Source of the DNA: Epiperipatus broadwayi
Lineage: Eukaryota; Onychophora; Udeonychophora; Euonychophora; Peripatidae
Assembly: GCA_028023455.1 (NCBI GenBank)
Contig: JAQFVV010000455.1
Coordinates: forward strand, 1 to 64,000
Length of the DNA stretch: 64,000 nucleotides
Reading direction: 5' to 3'
The position numbers and the translations under genes were made by a program. The notes under the pieces were generated by a model. It made no database searches. It saw only the letters and a program-made list of their open reading frames with translations, and was not told the origin of the DNA. Below, piece by piece: positions 1 to 10,479 of the stretch. Numbering within the stretch: position 1 is the stretch's first letter; every line of letters begins with the position of its first letter.

Positions 1-1040
1 TGTTTCTATAGGCTAGAAATATGAACTGTTAATACTGACTTAATAGTTTTTCTTCCTCTAGTTTTCAATTAACATGTATTATACATCTGACCAATCAATG
101 ATCAGTCCTGTGTTGAATCTATTAAGAACACTTCAATCTCGAAACATATTTTTTTCTTTAAATCAAATATAATACAATTCTAATCTACCTTTCTTTGAGA
201 TGCTTTTATTTAATCCATAAAATATCATACTTTATCTGAAAATACAAATTGTTCTTTTCTCGTAGTTATCACCTTAACCAAATTTACCCATAGAACTTTT
301 CAATCAGATTTTATTTCTAGCATCATGCATAATTTTAAAATTTCATTGTGTGGATCAAAAATATTTCATACATCCATATAAAAGTCTCTATTTCTTCATC
401 ACAATTAAAGCTTGGAGTGTATATGCCTGAATAATTTGTAGTTTCTCAGTATCTTCCAATTCACTGTGAACAACTAAATCTTGCCTACTCAGGTTGGTAT
501 TCTACCAATTTTTACCCCTATTGTTCTGTGCATTTTTTATTTATAATCATTTCCATTTCATTTGTGTGGACAATGTTTGTGACTCTGTGTATATATTCCC
601 ACTTTTTCCAAATCCAAATATTTATTCACCCTTTCTTCTAAATTTGCAAGAGTCCAACTATGGTCAAAATTTTATATTAGATAGTTCTTCCTGGTCATAT
701 TACATTCTTTCATTTGAAATGTCATTTGTATTTGTAGGTATGTAAATTAGAAGACATCATCCAATAGAAGTCCTGGTCAGTATTTTGAGGATACTTATCT
801 CCCTGTGATTTCAACTACTAATTGTGGCCTTGGTTGAAAGTGATGGTTGTTATTACAATTTTAGGAATCAAGGGTGTAATATAGTTTTGTATGTGTTGAT
901 TGCAAAATATCTATAGGGGAAAATCATTTAATCCTGATTTACCAAAGAAAACTCATCTAGTGTTAGGGACTATAAAAGGAGATTGATAAGAAATATAATC
1001 TTTTTTTTATCTAAACTTAGAAGTATAAAACTAGTAAACT
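1..1040. other. AT-rich intergenic DNA, nothing recognised
   Basis: No coding region, RNA gene or clear repeat could be supported here. The short open frames are in AT-rich sequence, have no recognisable domain and are shadows. Confidence 0.5.
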
Positions 1041-1075
1041 AACCATGCTGACTGTTTGCATGTTAGTGGAAAAGT

Positions 1076-1800
1076 ACACCATTCATCGTTCCATTTATTC
1101 TGTAATATCCGGCACTTACAGGACTAGTGCCAGAGTTATAACTTCAAGTCATACTTGTGTGGTCAGCAAATAACGTTATACAATTCTTCCACGCTGTTCT
1201 TTCTTAACGAAGCTCTCCAATGAATGCCTTGTTCTGCACATGACCGCCCTTCTCTGCAACTAATGCCCTTCTCGCAACTAATGCTCTTCTTGCAACTAAT
1301 GCTCTTCTTGCAACCAATGCTCTTCTTGCAACCTATTATAGCTCTTCTTGCAACTAATGCTCCATGCAACTAATGCTCTTCTCTGCTTTCGCGGTGTCTT
1401 TCAGAGCTACACCCGTGAACCTACCATTTTCACTGGGTGTGCTAGTCATTTACTGCTAGCACTGATGTGAGATATCTCTGCTGATGTTAAACAGACGTCT
1501 CTCCAATACTGCTACGCTACTCACTACTGTGTGACTGCTCTCACTGGAGTTGTCCCTCTAATTCCTGCCAGATGTTATACCATCCTCCATTTGCTCTCTG
1601 ATAACCCGCACAATCTCAATCAATGCACTGACCAATAAAGGGTAACGTCTTTTATCGTGGAAGCATTTGTATTAAGCAAACTCTTCTAGGAATTTGTCGA
1701 TCGATATTAGGTCAATGCACTAATTAAATTCCTAAGCTATCAGAAGCGATCTAAAACAGCCTAAACATGATCAATTCTTAGTTTTTCTGGAGTGCATAAA
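1076..1800. repeat. Direct repeat unit 1 with internal 18-bp minisatellite
   Basis: This ~700 bp block is repeated, diverged, at 2103-2793. Shared landmarks in the same order are a 'tcaagtcatacttgtg'-type segment, 'cacgctgttctttc', the minisatellite, 'gatatctctgctgatgtt', 'agcatttgta' and 'tttttctggagtgca'. The minisatellite (about 1255-1383) repeats an 18-bp unit containing 'gcaactaatgctcttctt', with C/T variants and one copy carrying a small insertion. On the minus strand it reads as an open Ser-Cys-Lys-Lys-Ser-Ile repeat, which is a by-product of the 18-bp period rather than evidence of a protein. Confidence 0.75.
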
Positions 1801-2102
1801 AATGTCTTGCTATTCTTACAAACACTACACACCTCCCTCCACTCCAGAAAAACACTTGTTGCAATTCAAAACATGGCGTTGTTTTTCTCTCACTACCTCC
1901 TGTTATTTCACTCAGAAATATGCGATTTAACAGCTGCTGTAACTTTTTTTTTCCAATTACGTTTGCTTCCGATGTTAATTGCACAAACGTTTCATTGTCC
2001 TAAACTTTCACCGATGTTAATGTTTACTAATTGGGATTGTCCATTTTCGCCTGGTTTCATCGTCTATTGCTAAACTTCATAGTTCAACGCATTCGCTACT
2101 GC

Positions 2103-2793
2103 CAGGTTAATGCGATTCATCCATTGTTCAATATCCGCACTTACGATTGTGCCAAGGTTATAACTGCAAGTCATACTTGTGCAGTCTGCAAATAATGTTA
2201 TACCATTCCCACGCTGTTCTTTCAACGATATAGCTCTCCAATGAATGCTTTTGCTCTGCCAATGAATGCCCTTCTCTGTAACTAATGCCCTTCTCTGCAA
2301 CTAATGCTCTTCTTGCAACTAATGCTCTTCTTGCAACTAATGCTCTTTTTGCAACTAATGCTCTTCTCTGCTGTGGTGTCTTTCAGTTACACCGTGAACT
2401 AAATTTTGACTGGGTGTGCTTTCAGTCATTTTCTGCCAGCACTGACATGAGATATCTCTGCTGATGTTAAACAGGACGTCTCTCCAATACTGTGCGCTAC
2501 TCACTTACTGCTGGTGACTGCTCTCTCACCGGAGTTGTCCTCTAATTCCTGCTAGATGTTACACCTTATCTTCCATTCACTCTCTGACCTACTGCAATGA
2601 TCTCCAATCATTGCATTGACCAGTAAGGCAACGTCTCCTTATCTAGAAGCATTTGTAATTAGCAAATACTTCTAGGAATTGTGGTTTGCCATTACGTCAA
2701 TGCACTAATTCAATTCCTCAGCTATCAGAGCATGATCTAAAACAGCCTTATGGATAAATTCTAATTTTTTCTGGAGTGCACAATCATGTCATG
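2103..2793. repeat. Direct repeat unit 2 with internal 18-bp minisatellite
   Basis: Diverged second copy of the 1076-1800 block, same orientation, starting about 1.03 kb downstream. Its minisatellite lies near 2276-2372. About 300 bp of non-matching sequence (1801-2102) separates the copies. It includes a 14-bp inverse copy (near 1840-1854) of the 'gtttttctggagtg' that closes unit 1. The units could be old LTRs or a tandem duplication. No TG/CA ends or coding region between them was found, so the class is left open. Confidence 0.7.
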
Positions 2794-2799
2794 CCATTC

Positions 2800-3765
2800 T
2801 TATGAAAAGTACATTCATGTTCATTTATTTCATGAACAATCAAATGGACATTAGAAATTTGTTCTGTTCAGTTCTGCTAAGACCTGAAAAAGTAATTCAT
2901 CAAAGGGTCACTTGTTAGTTATATATAAAGCTTCTTTTGGTAGGTTTTTTTAAAATAATGTTAGGAATAGTTTGAAAATGGTCTATAAAGGCTGTACCTC
3001 TGTTCCTCATACCATAACTTTTTAAACATTACTCTTATTAGTAAGCTTTATGTTAAATATTGAACCTCTTTTTGAATAAAAAATACTTGAACATATAGAT
3101 AAATAATTGGTATATTTAAACCTATTCCTTTGCAATAACTTTATAATTTCTCTACTAGTAACAATGCAGCTGAAATTGTTGTGCCCCTTGTATGAGATGG
3201 GGAAAAAAAACTTCTTAAATGTTTTTAATTTAGAGATTTTGTTTGTTTGGATCAAATCCTGTAGCTGATTTTTAACATACTTCTACAGAATATATTTCCT
3301 TCAAATTTTAATACGTTAGATATTAAAAACAACGCAATATTCATTAGTGCAATGATGCAATATTTCAGAATCATCCATTTGGTTGTTCATGGTAACAAGG
3401 TGGACACCCTGGATTTCAAATTGCATTGATATTGGTTCTGTAAATTATAAGCGATGCAAACTAGAATTTGGTACATTTTTAAAAAATATGCTTTCATTGA
3501 ATTTTATGATTAATTCATTATTATGCATTTACAGATAATTAAAATAGAAAGAAAAATAAAGAAGAATAAAATCTTAATTTTTCTTCATTGTTTAACTACT
3601 ACTTACCTTTTTAAAAATGCTATCTTCATAAACAAAAAAGTCTGTAAATGATTTTTAATGTATGAAAATTTCATTTACGTTGAAATTGTTTACATTCCAG
3701 CTTTTAAATTTGAATATGAATAATTATAAAAAGACCATTGCAAAGTATCCAAAAATTAGAATTCA
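2800..3765. other. AT-rich intergenic DNA, nothing recognised
   Basis: No supported gene or RNA. Only homopolymer-rich AT sequence is visible. Confidence 0.5.
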
Positions 3766-3769
3766 AAAA

Positions 3770-4920
3770 ACAATATATTCAAAAAAATATTTGTATTTGT
3801 CAGTTTTCAAGTAAACCAAGATGGCAGCCCGTATTTTTGATAAACATAGTTTCCAGGGTTTATAATCTATCAAAGATGTATTAGTTGTTAAATTAAAACA
3901 AAATTAATAAATCAGTTGTTAAATTTAAAAAAACAGAATAAATTCTGATAAATTTCAAACTTTATTTGAATTTTTTTTTACTTATATTATAACGTTGGAA
4001 GCAATGAGACACTCTTAATACTCTCGTATTTTGCTCAATCAGCATGTTGTTTTTTTGTCAGCAGTTTTTTAGTAAATTGTCAAATGACAAAAATTTGGGA
4101 TCTTCCTGTCACAGAATGTGATGGGAACTATTTCCAAATATATGGGGACCCTGCTTTCCCAAAAAATGTGCATTAATAGTCATGGCATGATTGCATACCA
4201 TGTACATGAATAATGTGGAAATATTGTCTTTTTTTTATTTTTCTGTTAATAAACACACACACCCTTCAAACAAATAAATATAAACTGTGAATTTTGTAAT
4301 TGATTTTTCCACAATGATTTCTTTTTTTAAAATAACGGTTAGAATGACTTAATGTCAACATGGGTAGGATGACAACCTTGCCACTAGCATGGGCTTTGAA
4401 CATTCCATCATCAGATTTTCAATAAAATGGAAAGCTAAAGAGTTGTGAAATTGGAGTAGTTTGAAGCCTCTCCATTAAAGTAGAAGATTGGCTATCTTAA
4501 TATAAAGCTGAGCACTGATTGTATATATGTGTGGAAATAGTAATCTGAACCAATTGATGATTGCTGGTTTAGCATGAAATATGTATATTGGTGATTATTT
4601 ATCTTTTCAACATGTGTGTGATCAGGTAGGTCAGCAATAAGAGATAGCATGGAGAGTTGAGGGTCATGTGAAAGTCTGAGTTTGAATCCCACATACATTA
4701 TATATATATATGCAGGTTTAAGAATGTATAGTGTATTAGTTTAAAATAACAATAATAAGAAATAAAATTTAAATATAAAATACGTTTCCTAGCAAGCATC
4801 ATTTTGTAAACATTTTTTTGGGTCCCTGAAACTGTTGGTTTTTCAAAAATACAGAATACCATCTTGGTTTACTTGAATATTCATAAGTACCAAAATATTT
4901 TATAAAAATGCTTTTATTTA
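3770..4920. repeat. Inverted-repeat-bounded segment (~1.1 kb)
   Basis: Diverged inverted arms lie at about 3770-3870 and 4800-4920. The best core is 'caagtaaaccaagatgg' near 3808 on the plus strand, with its reverse complement near 4865. Both cores continue into 'gtatttttga' and 'gtttc(c)aggg'. The interior contains a copy of the foldback family (4356-4700) and no coding sequence. It looks like an old foldback or DNA element later hit by another element. Boundaries are approximate. Confidence 0.5.
4356..4700 (+). repeat. Foldback family F1, single-arm copy
   Basis: It shares ordered blocks with 28572-28928 and 38290-38642: 'cattccatcatcagatttt', 'ccattaaagta', 'atctgaaccaattgatga', 'tgctggtttagcatgaaat', 'ggtgattatttatcttttca' and a terminal block that here reads 'gagtttgaatccc'. 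No coding potential. Only one orientation of the arm is present, unlike the complete hairpin at 38 kb. Confidence 0.7.
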
Positions 4921-4924
4921 ACTA

Positions 4925-5968
4925 GAGAGGCAATGTACTAAAACTCAAAAATGTCTATTGTGATCAAATTAATTAATTTACGGATGTTCCTTGTTTTTAA
5001 ATATAACAATATTTAATATAAATTAAATATAACAAAAATTGTTGTTGAAGAAAAAAATATTTTTGTTTTTTACTGCATTAGTCTTCAAATTAAATCATTT
5101 ATATATATCATTTTAATATTTATATCATGTATTATAATACTTCTTTAAATATATAACAAAACAATTGACAATATTAAATAAATTTTATCAAAGAATTTTT
5201 TAACAAATTATAGACTATTTATTAACATTTTTAAATTTAATTGTCAATAATTTAGGAACCGCTAAGGCTTAAAGGATACACAATACCTTGATTTACTTCA
5301 TTATAGCTACACTGACTATAAGATATCAGAAGATAAGTTGTAACACAAAATATTTACAAAAGAATATTAAATCACCACATTTACTATTAATCTAAACATA
5401 ATTTTACTATCTAAAACTCATTTCAAATCCTAATTTTCTTCCTGACTTTTCAGTTAAAAACATTTTGGAAATAAGTGAGAATCTTAGCATGTAAAGAAAG
5501 TGTGAGGCTGCAAACATTTTGTTTTCCAGATCCAATAAGTAAGTCAGGTGATTTTAATTATTCAAAATTATTAAACTAATTTGCTTCTCTATTTTAAGCA
5601 GAATTTAATAGTTACTGACTTTGGAGTAAGCAGATGGTGTCACAACTATTGAGAAGCAGACCAAGGCAATACATATGAACTCATAGTTTTAGAATCTCTT
5701 TTGCTTTATATATATTCAGAAGTATTATGATATACATTATACGTATTAATAAGGATCGTTTTTGAAATTTTGTACTGGGATTCAAAATTCTAGCTATCCC
5801 TCTAGTTTTGGTCCATCAAAACCATTAACCACATAGTTAATATTTATCCAGTGTATAAAATCACTGAAGAAATAGAAGAACATAATATCTTCTAATAAGA
5901 ATTGTTTCAGATTTCTTTATAATATTTATAAATAGGTAGCATTCTAAAAAAGCAACCTCATAGCAATA
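4925..5968. other. AT-rich intergenic DNA, nothing recognised
   Basis: Very AT-rich sequence with no supported gene, RNA or clear repeat. Confidence 0.5.
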
Positions 5969-5970
5969 TA

Positions 5971-7339
5971 TAGGGTGGCCCAAAAGTAGGTTTACAGTTA
6001 TTAAACTACCTTTTATATGGTTGAAGTTACTTGCTTAGTAATACCAATATAAAACATTCCTCAGAGTATAAATCTAAATTCCATAAACAGCTTTTTCCTT
6101 GCTGATTGCAATTTATTTTATTATGTAATGCTAACTTTTTACTTGATATTTTTTTATTTCAGGATTAATGGCGAACAATTTAAATCAAGAGCAAAGGAAA
6201 TGGATAATAAAGCAGAATTGGAAGTGTGAAAATGCCGAGATGGTATGTACAGCATGGCAAGAAACTTTTAACACTACTCCATCTTCACAACAAACAATTT
6301 ATCATCTAAGGAATAAATTTGATGAAACAGGTTCAGTGAGTAATACACCGAGATCTGGACATCCTAAAACTTCTGAACCAAAGAAAATGAAATGTTAGTG
6401 GCTATGACATTTGTGAATAGTCCAAGGAAATCCACACGACATGCTTCTGCAGAACTATCCATACCAAGAACATCATTGCAATGCTTAATGCATAAACTGA
6501 AATTAAAACCTTACTGACCAAGACTAGTATATGGTCTTTTAGAGGTTGATGCAGATCGTTGGCTGCAGTTCTGCAAAATGATGCATAATCAATTTACTGG
6601 AGAAGAATGTGACTCTTTGGATAAAATTATTTGGTCAGATGAGGCTTACTTTAAATTATCTGGTCATGTGAACAGGCATAACTGTGTGTACTGGGTTGAT
6701 GAAAATCCCCATTTGACCATAGAGACTGAACTAAACCAGCCTGGCATTACAGTTTGGGGTGCATTATCAAGCGAAGGTGTTGTTGGGCCCATTTTATTGA
6801 TAGAACTGTAAATGGAGAAAACTACCTGGACATGCTTTGTGAAGTAGTAGTGCCACAACTCAAAACCAAACCTAACATTGATGAACTTTTCTTTCAGCAG
6901 GATGGAGCATCACCACATTATGCATCTACAGTAAGAGACTACATTAACCAAGTTTTTCCACAGCGTTGGTTCAGAAGAAGGGGCAGCAGCGAATGCACCA
7001 TGTTCACCTGACCTAACATCTGTGGTTTTCTTTTTGGGGTGTTGTTAAGAACAAAGTTTATGAGAAGAAACCCAAAACAATAAATGATTTAAAAGATTAC
7101 ATTCATCTCACATTCACAGAAATTGATGAAGAGTGGAATTTGTGCCGCACTGTGTGTCAGAATGTCCTGGAGAGATTTGAAGAATGTTGCAATGTTGAAG
7201 GAGGATATTTTGAGCATCTGAGAGATTAAATTGTTTATGTTTCTGTTAACAGGTATAACAAATTTCCCGCTGTTCTAGTGTCGAATTTTCAAATAAATAG
7301 TCTACGTGATAACTGTGAACCTACTTTTGGGCCACCCTG
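5971..7339 (+). mobile_element. Tc1/mariner (IS630 superfamily) transposon, DD41D-like, inactive
   Basis: A 1369-bp element. The left end begins 'agggtggcccaaaagtagg' and continues 'tttacagttat'. The right end is its inverted copy, 'cctacttttgggccaccct'. Each end is flanked by TA (5969-5970 and 7340-7341), the duplicated dinucleotide typical of this superfamily. The first base of the left end differs from the right (T for C). It encloses a disrupted transposase. Terminal repeats of about 28 bp still match closely, so the insertion is not ancient, but the coding region is dead. Confidence 0.9.
6168..7229 (+). pseudogene. Tc1/mariner-type transposase, disrupted
   Basis: It would bind the terminal repeats and catalyse cut-and-paste transposition with a DDE/D RNase H-like core. 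The N-terminal 76 codons form a helix-turn-helix-like DNA-binding region (MANNLNQEQRK onward, with a 'SGHPKTS' linker). Catalytic landmarks are 'WSDEAYF' (first Asp) and 'FFQQDGASPHY' (second Asp, GAT at 6901). At the third position, in 'LTSVVFF', Val (7025-7027) replaces the expected Asp; the spacing is about 41 residues once a 2-nt deletion is allowed for, as in DD41D elements. Breaks are a frameshift near 6385-6398, an in-frame TGA at about 6514, a frameshift near 6790-6810 and a short deletion near 6995. The C-terminus ends 'GGYFEHLRD' at 7229. It cannot make an active enzyme. Confidence 0.88.
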
Positions 7340-7341
7340 TA

Positions 7342-7770
7342 TATATATACCTCGTTCCCAAATACACACACTCTAATTGAAAATAATCACAAACATTTAT
7401 AAAATATATTTATCATTTTTTTATTAGAACAATATTTCACTTCAAAATAAATATTTTAAATAATTTAAAACTATTTTGAAAATAAGGAAGCCCATTGAAA
7501 ATAATGGATAAAAATGAAATACATTTTACCTCTAACAGATGGTAAAATAAGTAAAAAATAAAATATTTAATAGATTTTAACAAATGCATAAATAATTTAC
7601 AAAAATTATCATATATTTACTGACTTCAACTTTAATCAGTATTTTGTCCAATATTACAAATTTTAATAAGCTAATGCAAACTTAACAAATAATTATGAAT
7701 GCATATAGGTGCCATAGTAAGTCTTTTTTGAATTTAATGTAAGTAGCTATCACTTCGACCCAATCAGAAA
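7342..7770. other. AT-rich intergenic DNA, nothing recognised
   Basis: Spacer between the transposon and the 3' end of the LicD-like gene. No feature seen. Confidence 0.5.
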
Positions 7771-7773
7771 TAA

Positions 7774-7779
7774 TTTATT
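7774..7779 (-). promoter_or_regulatory. Candidate polyadenylation signal (AATAAA)
   Basis: AATAAA on the minus strand about 100 nt beyond the stop codon of the LicD-like gene. It is the first canonical hexamer in a plausible 3' UTR position. AATAAA is common by chance in such AT-rich DNA, so this is only a candidate. Confidence 0.4.
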
Positions 7780-7877
7780 TTTTCTTACAGTATCATTAGT
7801 TTAGAAATACTTTTTCAGTTTAAGTTGTATATCGTGAATTAAATATCACTATGTAATCTTAAAACATAAAACTTAAA

Positions 7878-9767
7878 TTAATTAGGAAATTTGAAGAATA
7901 GATTTCCATCTGCTGGGAAATTATCTAAACACGCATGGTGATTCGGGACTTTACAAGGTAAAAATGAACCAGATTCATAATTGTCCCACATTTTCTTTTT
8001 TAATATTATCCAGCTTTGGGCATGTTTTAAATTCTCTCTTCCATACAAATTCCGTGCAGCTAAACCTGGATTGATGGGAGCCTTCACATAAATATTATCA
8101 AATTTCATTACTGTTGTGTTGTAGTTTGCATCTGTATAGTTTTTACCAAAAATGACAGAAAATAACTCAATATACATGTCATGAAAATATAAGCGTGTCC
8201 TAGCTTCTTTCAAACCATTTATTACTCTATCTGGATTACGATACTCAGTTTTAAATCCATTTTTCTGCCAAAAGTTTTTAGATTTCAAAATAAAATTGTA
8301 ATCAGATGCATCATGGAAAATATCTACATCAACATCCCAGGGCATGGGACCAGCAAGCTTCACAGCACCTAACAACGTTCCGTCAAATATCCAATATGAA
8401 ATATTATTTTTTTCTAAGTATTTAGTAACAAGCGCTATTGCGTCAATTATTTTTTTTTGACAACATAAAGGCAACATAAATGATTTAGTAACTGATAACG
8501 CAGTGCAAGATTGCTCTATTTCCTCACAAGAATAATAAAGAAAAGAGCCATTATCAAATAATATTTTATTTAATTCATACTTTTCAGCAAAACTTCTCCA
8601 CTGTTTGCGATCATTTATTACCTCTGCATCTTTAACAAAATTCATAACATCTGGACAACTCACAACCGATAACTCAGATTCCTTTAAATGAAGATAAAAA
8701 TCAGCAAATGAAGCAACTTCCGATAATTTTTCATTGAATTTATAATCATTAAGAGTTTCAACACGAACTGTAAATGGACCATTTAGATAATCGCAAAACA
8801 TACACTCTTTTTTAGATTGATAATATCCTTCTTTAAATTGGTATTTATAGTTTATTATACTTGTCTGGTAACAGTCTGAAGACCAATTACCCGCTAGAGT
8901 CCGAACAGCGCCACCTGCAATAACAATATTTTTTAATTCACTTAAAACCCTAACTTGTCTTTCCAACTGCATATGCCAAGTTACATCAACTAAATTTCTT
9001 CCAATAAAAAAATAAGGTGTTTTCACATGTTTGCCTAAAGTATTCCAAATAGCACCAGGTGCAACATTTTTAGAAAAATTAAATTCTTCTATATTAACTG
9101 TTTTTAGAAGAGATATGTTAAATATTCCTCTAATAGGAGTAGCAAGAAAAACGGTGATCTTTGGATAAAGAGTTTCAATTTGGTTTAATATTTTTGTACC
9201 CATATTTGTACAATTTGGTAAACAATGAGTAAAATCTAATCCTAGGGTAATGACTTGATGGAAAGGTTTGACATTTTTACATGGAGAAGTATAAAATCCT
9301 TTGTAGGCAAAGTAATTTGAGGCTTTTTGGGATCCCATGTACTTCTCCTCACATACATCCAGAATATCACCATTGAGTTGCTTGTCCCGATTCTGTTGGT
9401 TTTTAAAAAAAAATTGGCATTTATATCCAGAAATGAAATCGGTAATCTCTTTCATTATATCCAGTTTGGGATTATGCTTTAAAATTCTTTCATATAAATC
9501 TTGCAATTTGTGAACGAAATCACAATAAATATGGTGAGTGAGAGTAGATATGTTAATGTAAGAATCCATTTGAATTTCTGGACGTTTTGAATTGGTGTAG
9601 AATCTCTCTGGCCAATACATCATGAAAAATATAACTCCAAGGATGACAAACATACACATGCCCATAATCCACCCCACTTTACTAGGCAAGGATGGGGTAT
9701 ATTTAGTATTTTGCATTTTTTGTTCATTGCTTACATTTCCATTAGCAAATTTGCATTCAGGTATCAT
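7878..9767 (-). CDS. LicD/fukutin-family type II membrane protein
   Basis: Intact 629-codon reading frame, the only convincing host protein here. A short cytoplasmic N-terminus is followed by one hydrophobic segment (about residues 31-52, 'WIMGMCMFVILGVIFFMMYW') and a long lumenal part with several NxS/T sites, as in Golgi or ER glycosylation enzymes. Residues ~60-400 include a degenerate GT-A-like region ('ITVFLATPIRG', 'TPYFFIGRNLVDVTWHMQ'). Near residue 462 lies the LicD signature 'DGTLLGAVKLAG' followed by 'PWDVDVDIF', whose Asp residues 478, 480 and 482 would bind metal. Fukutin, FKRP and bacterial LicD share this nucleotidyltransferase fold and transfer ribitol-phosphate or phosphocholine; the substrate here is unknown. 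The Met at 9767 is chosen because a splice acceptor lies 10 nt upstream; the frame is open to a Met at 9818, but that stretch reads as intron. A 5' non-coding exon must lie at higher coordinates. Confidence 0.85.
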   Translation of the reverse strand: MIPECKFANGNVSNEQKMQNTKYTPSLPSKVGWIMGMCMFVILGVIFFMMYWPERFYTNSKRPEIQMDSYINISTLTHHIYCDFVHKLQDLYERILKHNPKLDIMKEITDFISGYKCQFFFKNQQNRDKQLNGDILDVCEEKYMGSQKASNYFAYKGFYTSPCKNVKPFHQVITLGLDFTHCLPNCTNMGTKILNQIETLYPKITVFLATPIRGIFNISLLKTVNIEEFNFSKNVAPGAIWNTLGKHVKTPYFFIGRNLVDVTWHMQLERQVRVLSELKNIVIAGGAVRTLAGNWSSDCYQTSIINYKYQFKEGYYQSKKECMFCDYLNGPFTVRVETLNDYKFNEKLSEVASFADFYLHLKESELSVVSCPDVMNFVKDAEVINDRKQWRSFAEKYELNKILFDNGSFLYYSCEEIEQSCTALSVTKSFMLPLCCQKKIIDAIALVTKYLEKNNISYWIFDGTLLGAVKLAGPMPWDVDVDIFHDASDYNFILKSKNFWQKNGFKTEYRNPDRVINGLKEARTRLYFHDMYIELFSVIFGKNYTDANYNTTVMKFDNIYVKAPINPGLAARNLYGRENLKHAQSWIILKKKMWDNYESGSFLPCKVPNHHACLDNFPADGNLFFKFPN

Positions 9768-9777
9768 AGTTTTCAAT

Positions 9778-9797
9778 CTAGAAAAGAGATAAAAATA
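9778..9797 (-). promoter_or_regulatory. 3' splice acceptor of the LicD-like gene
   Basis: On the minus strand a pyrimidine-rich run 'ttttatctcttttctag' ends at 9778, just before 'attgaaaactatg'. The whole coding region then sits in one terminal exon (from 9777 down). This favours the downstream Met and means the first 17 codons of the longer open frame are intron. Confidence 0.65.
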
Positions 9798-9834
9798 TAT
9801 AAATATCTTAAATAGCAAAAATAATTATATAAAA

Positions 9835-10240
9835 ATATATAGAATAAAGAATAGATTTAAAACTAGATAAGTGAGTAGGGTTACATAGTTTAAAATGTAG
9901 CATAGTTAAGGTTGTATTATTATTAAAAAAATAATAATGATAGTGACGTAATTATCTAGAAGGCAGTACCAATATTTGTGTCAATGATAATAAGATTAAT
10001 TTATGTGAAAGATATAAGATTAGTCACAAGATGTATATGTTAATCTATTATTTATATGAGAATATTTGAATTTTGAATATTACTTTTACTTAACACCTTA
10101 AGTAGATTACACCCTTTTTATATTAATAAACAAATGTTTTTAATTTAAGTTTATAAGTTAAAATAAGTTAAGTTTAAAAGACATTACAGCTTAGCAGAGC
10201 TGATGTAATTATGAGGGAAAATTTATAGAAAGAACAATAA
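9835..10240. other. Presumed intron or upstream DNA of the LicD-like gene
   Basis: AT-rich, no conserved element seen. It should contain part of the intron that ends at 9778. The upstream exon was not identified. Confidence 0.4.
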
Positions 10241-10250
10241 GTATGAATTT

Positions 10251-10466
10251 TCATATAATATTCAATTGACCAAACACTTTACTACTTTTTCAATGTTTTA
10301 TTATCCACCCTTTCCTGCAGTTTATAGTTTCGATTGCCCTAGCAATCTTCTTCAGAATGTTCTGAAGAAGATTGCTAGGGCAATCAAAACTATAAACTGC
10401 AGGAAAGGGTGGATAATAAAACATTGAAAAAGTAGTAAAGTGTTTGGTCAATTGAATATTATATGA
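10251..10466. repeat. 216-bp near-perfect palindrome (MITE/foldback)
   Basis: Two 107-nt arms around a 2-nt centre (10358-10359) pair almost completely. The one difference seen is C at 10331 facing A on the other arm, giving 'tagtttcgatt' against 'aatcaaaacta'. Ends are 'tcatataatattc' and its complement. Immediately outside are 'tatgaattt' (10242-10250) and 'tatgcattt' (10467-10475), a 9-bp near-duplication with one mismatch, as expected for Mutator-like target-site duplications. No coding capacity. Confidence 0.88.
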
Positions 10467-10479
10467 TATGCATTTGGCA

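Noticed and set aside
1163-1369. 68-codon minus-strand frame with Ser-Cys-Lys-Lys-Ser-Ile repeats as a cysteine-rich peptide gene
   Set aside because: The periodicity comes from the 18-bp minisatellite (18 is divisible by 3). There is no signal peptide, and the second copy does not keep the same frame.
7878-9818. Using the Met at 9818 as the start of the LicD-like protein
   Set aside because: The 51 nt before the Met at 9767 overlap a strong polypyrimidine-AG acceptor, so they are most likely intron.
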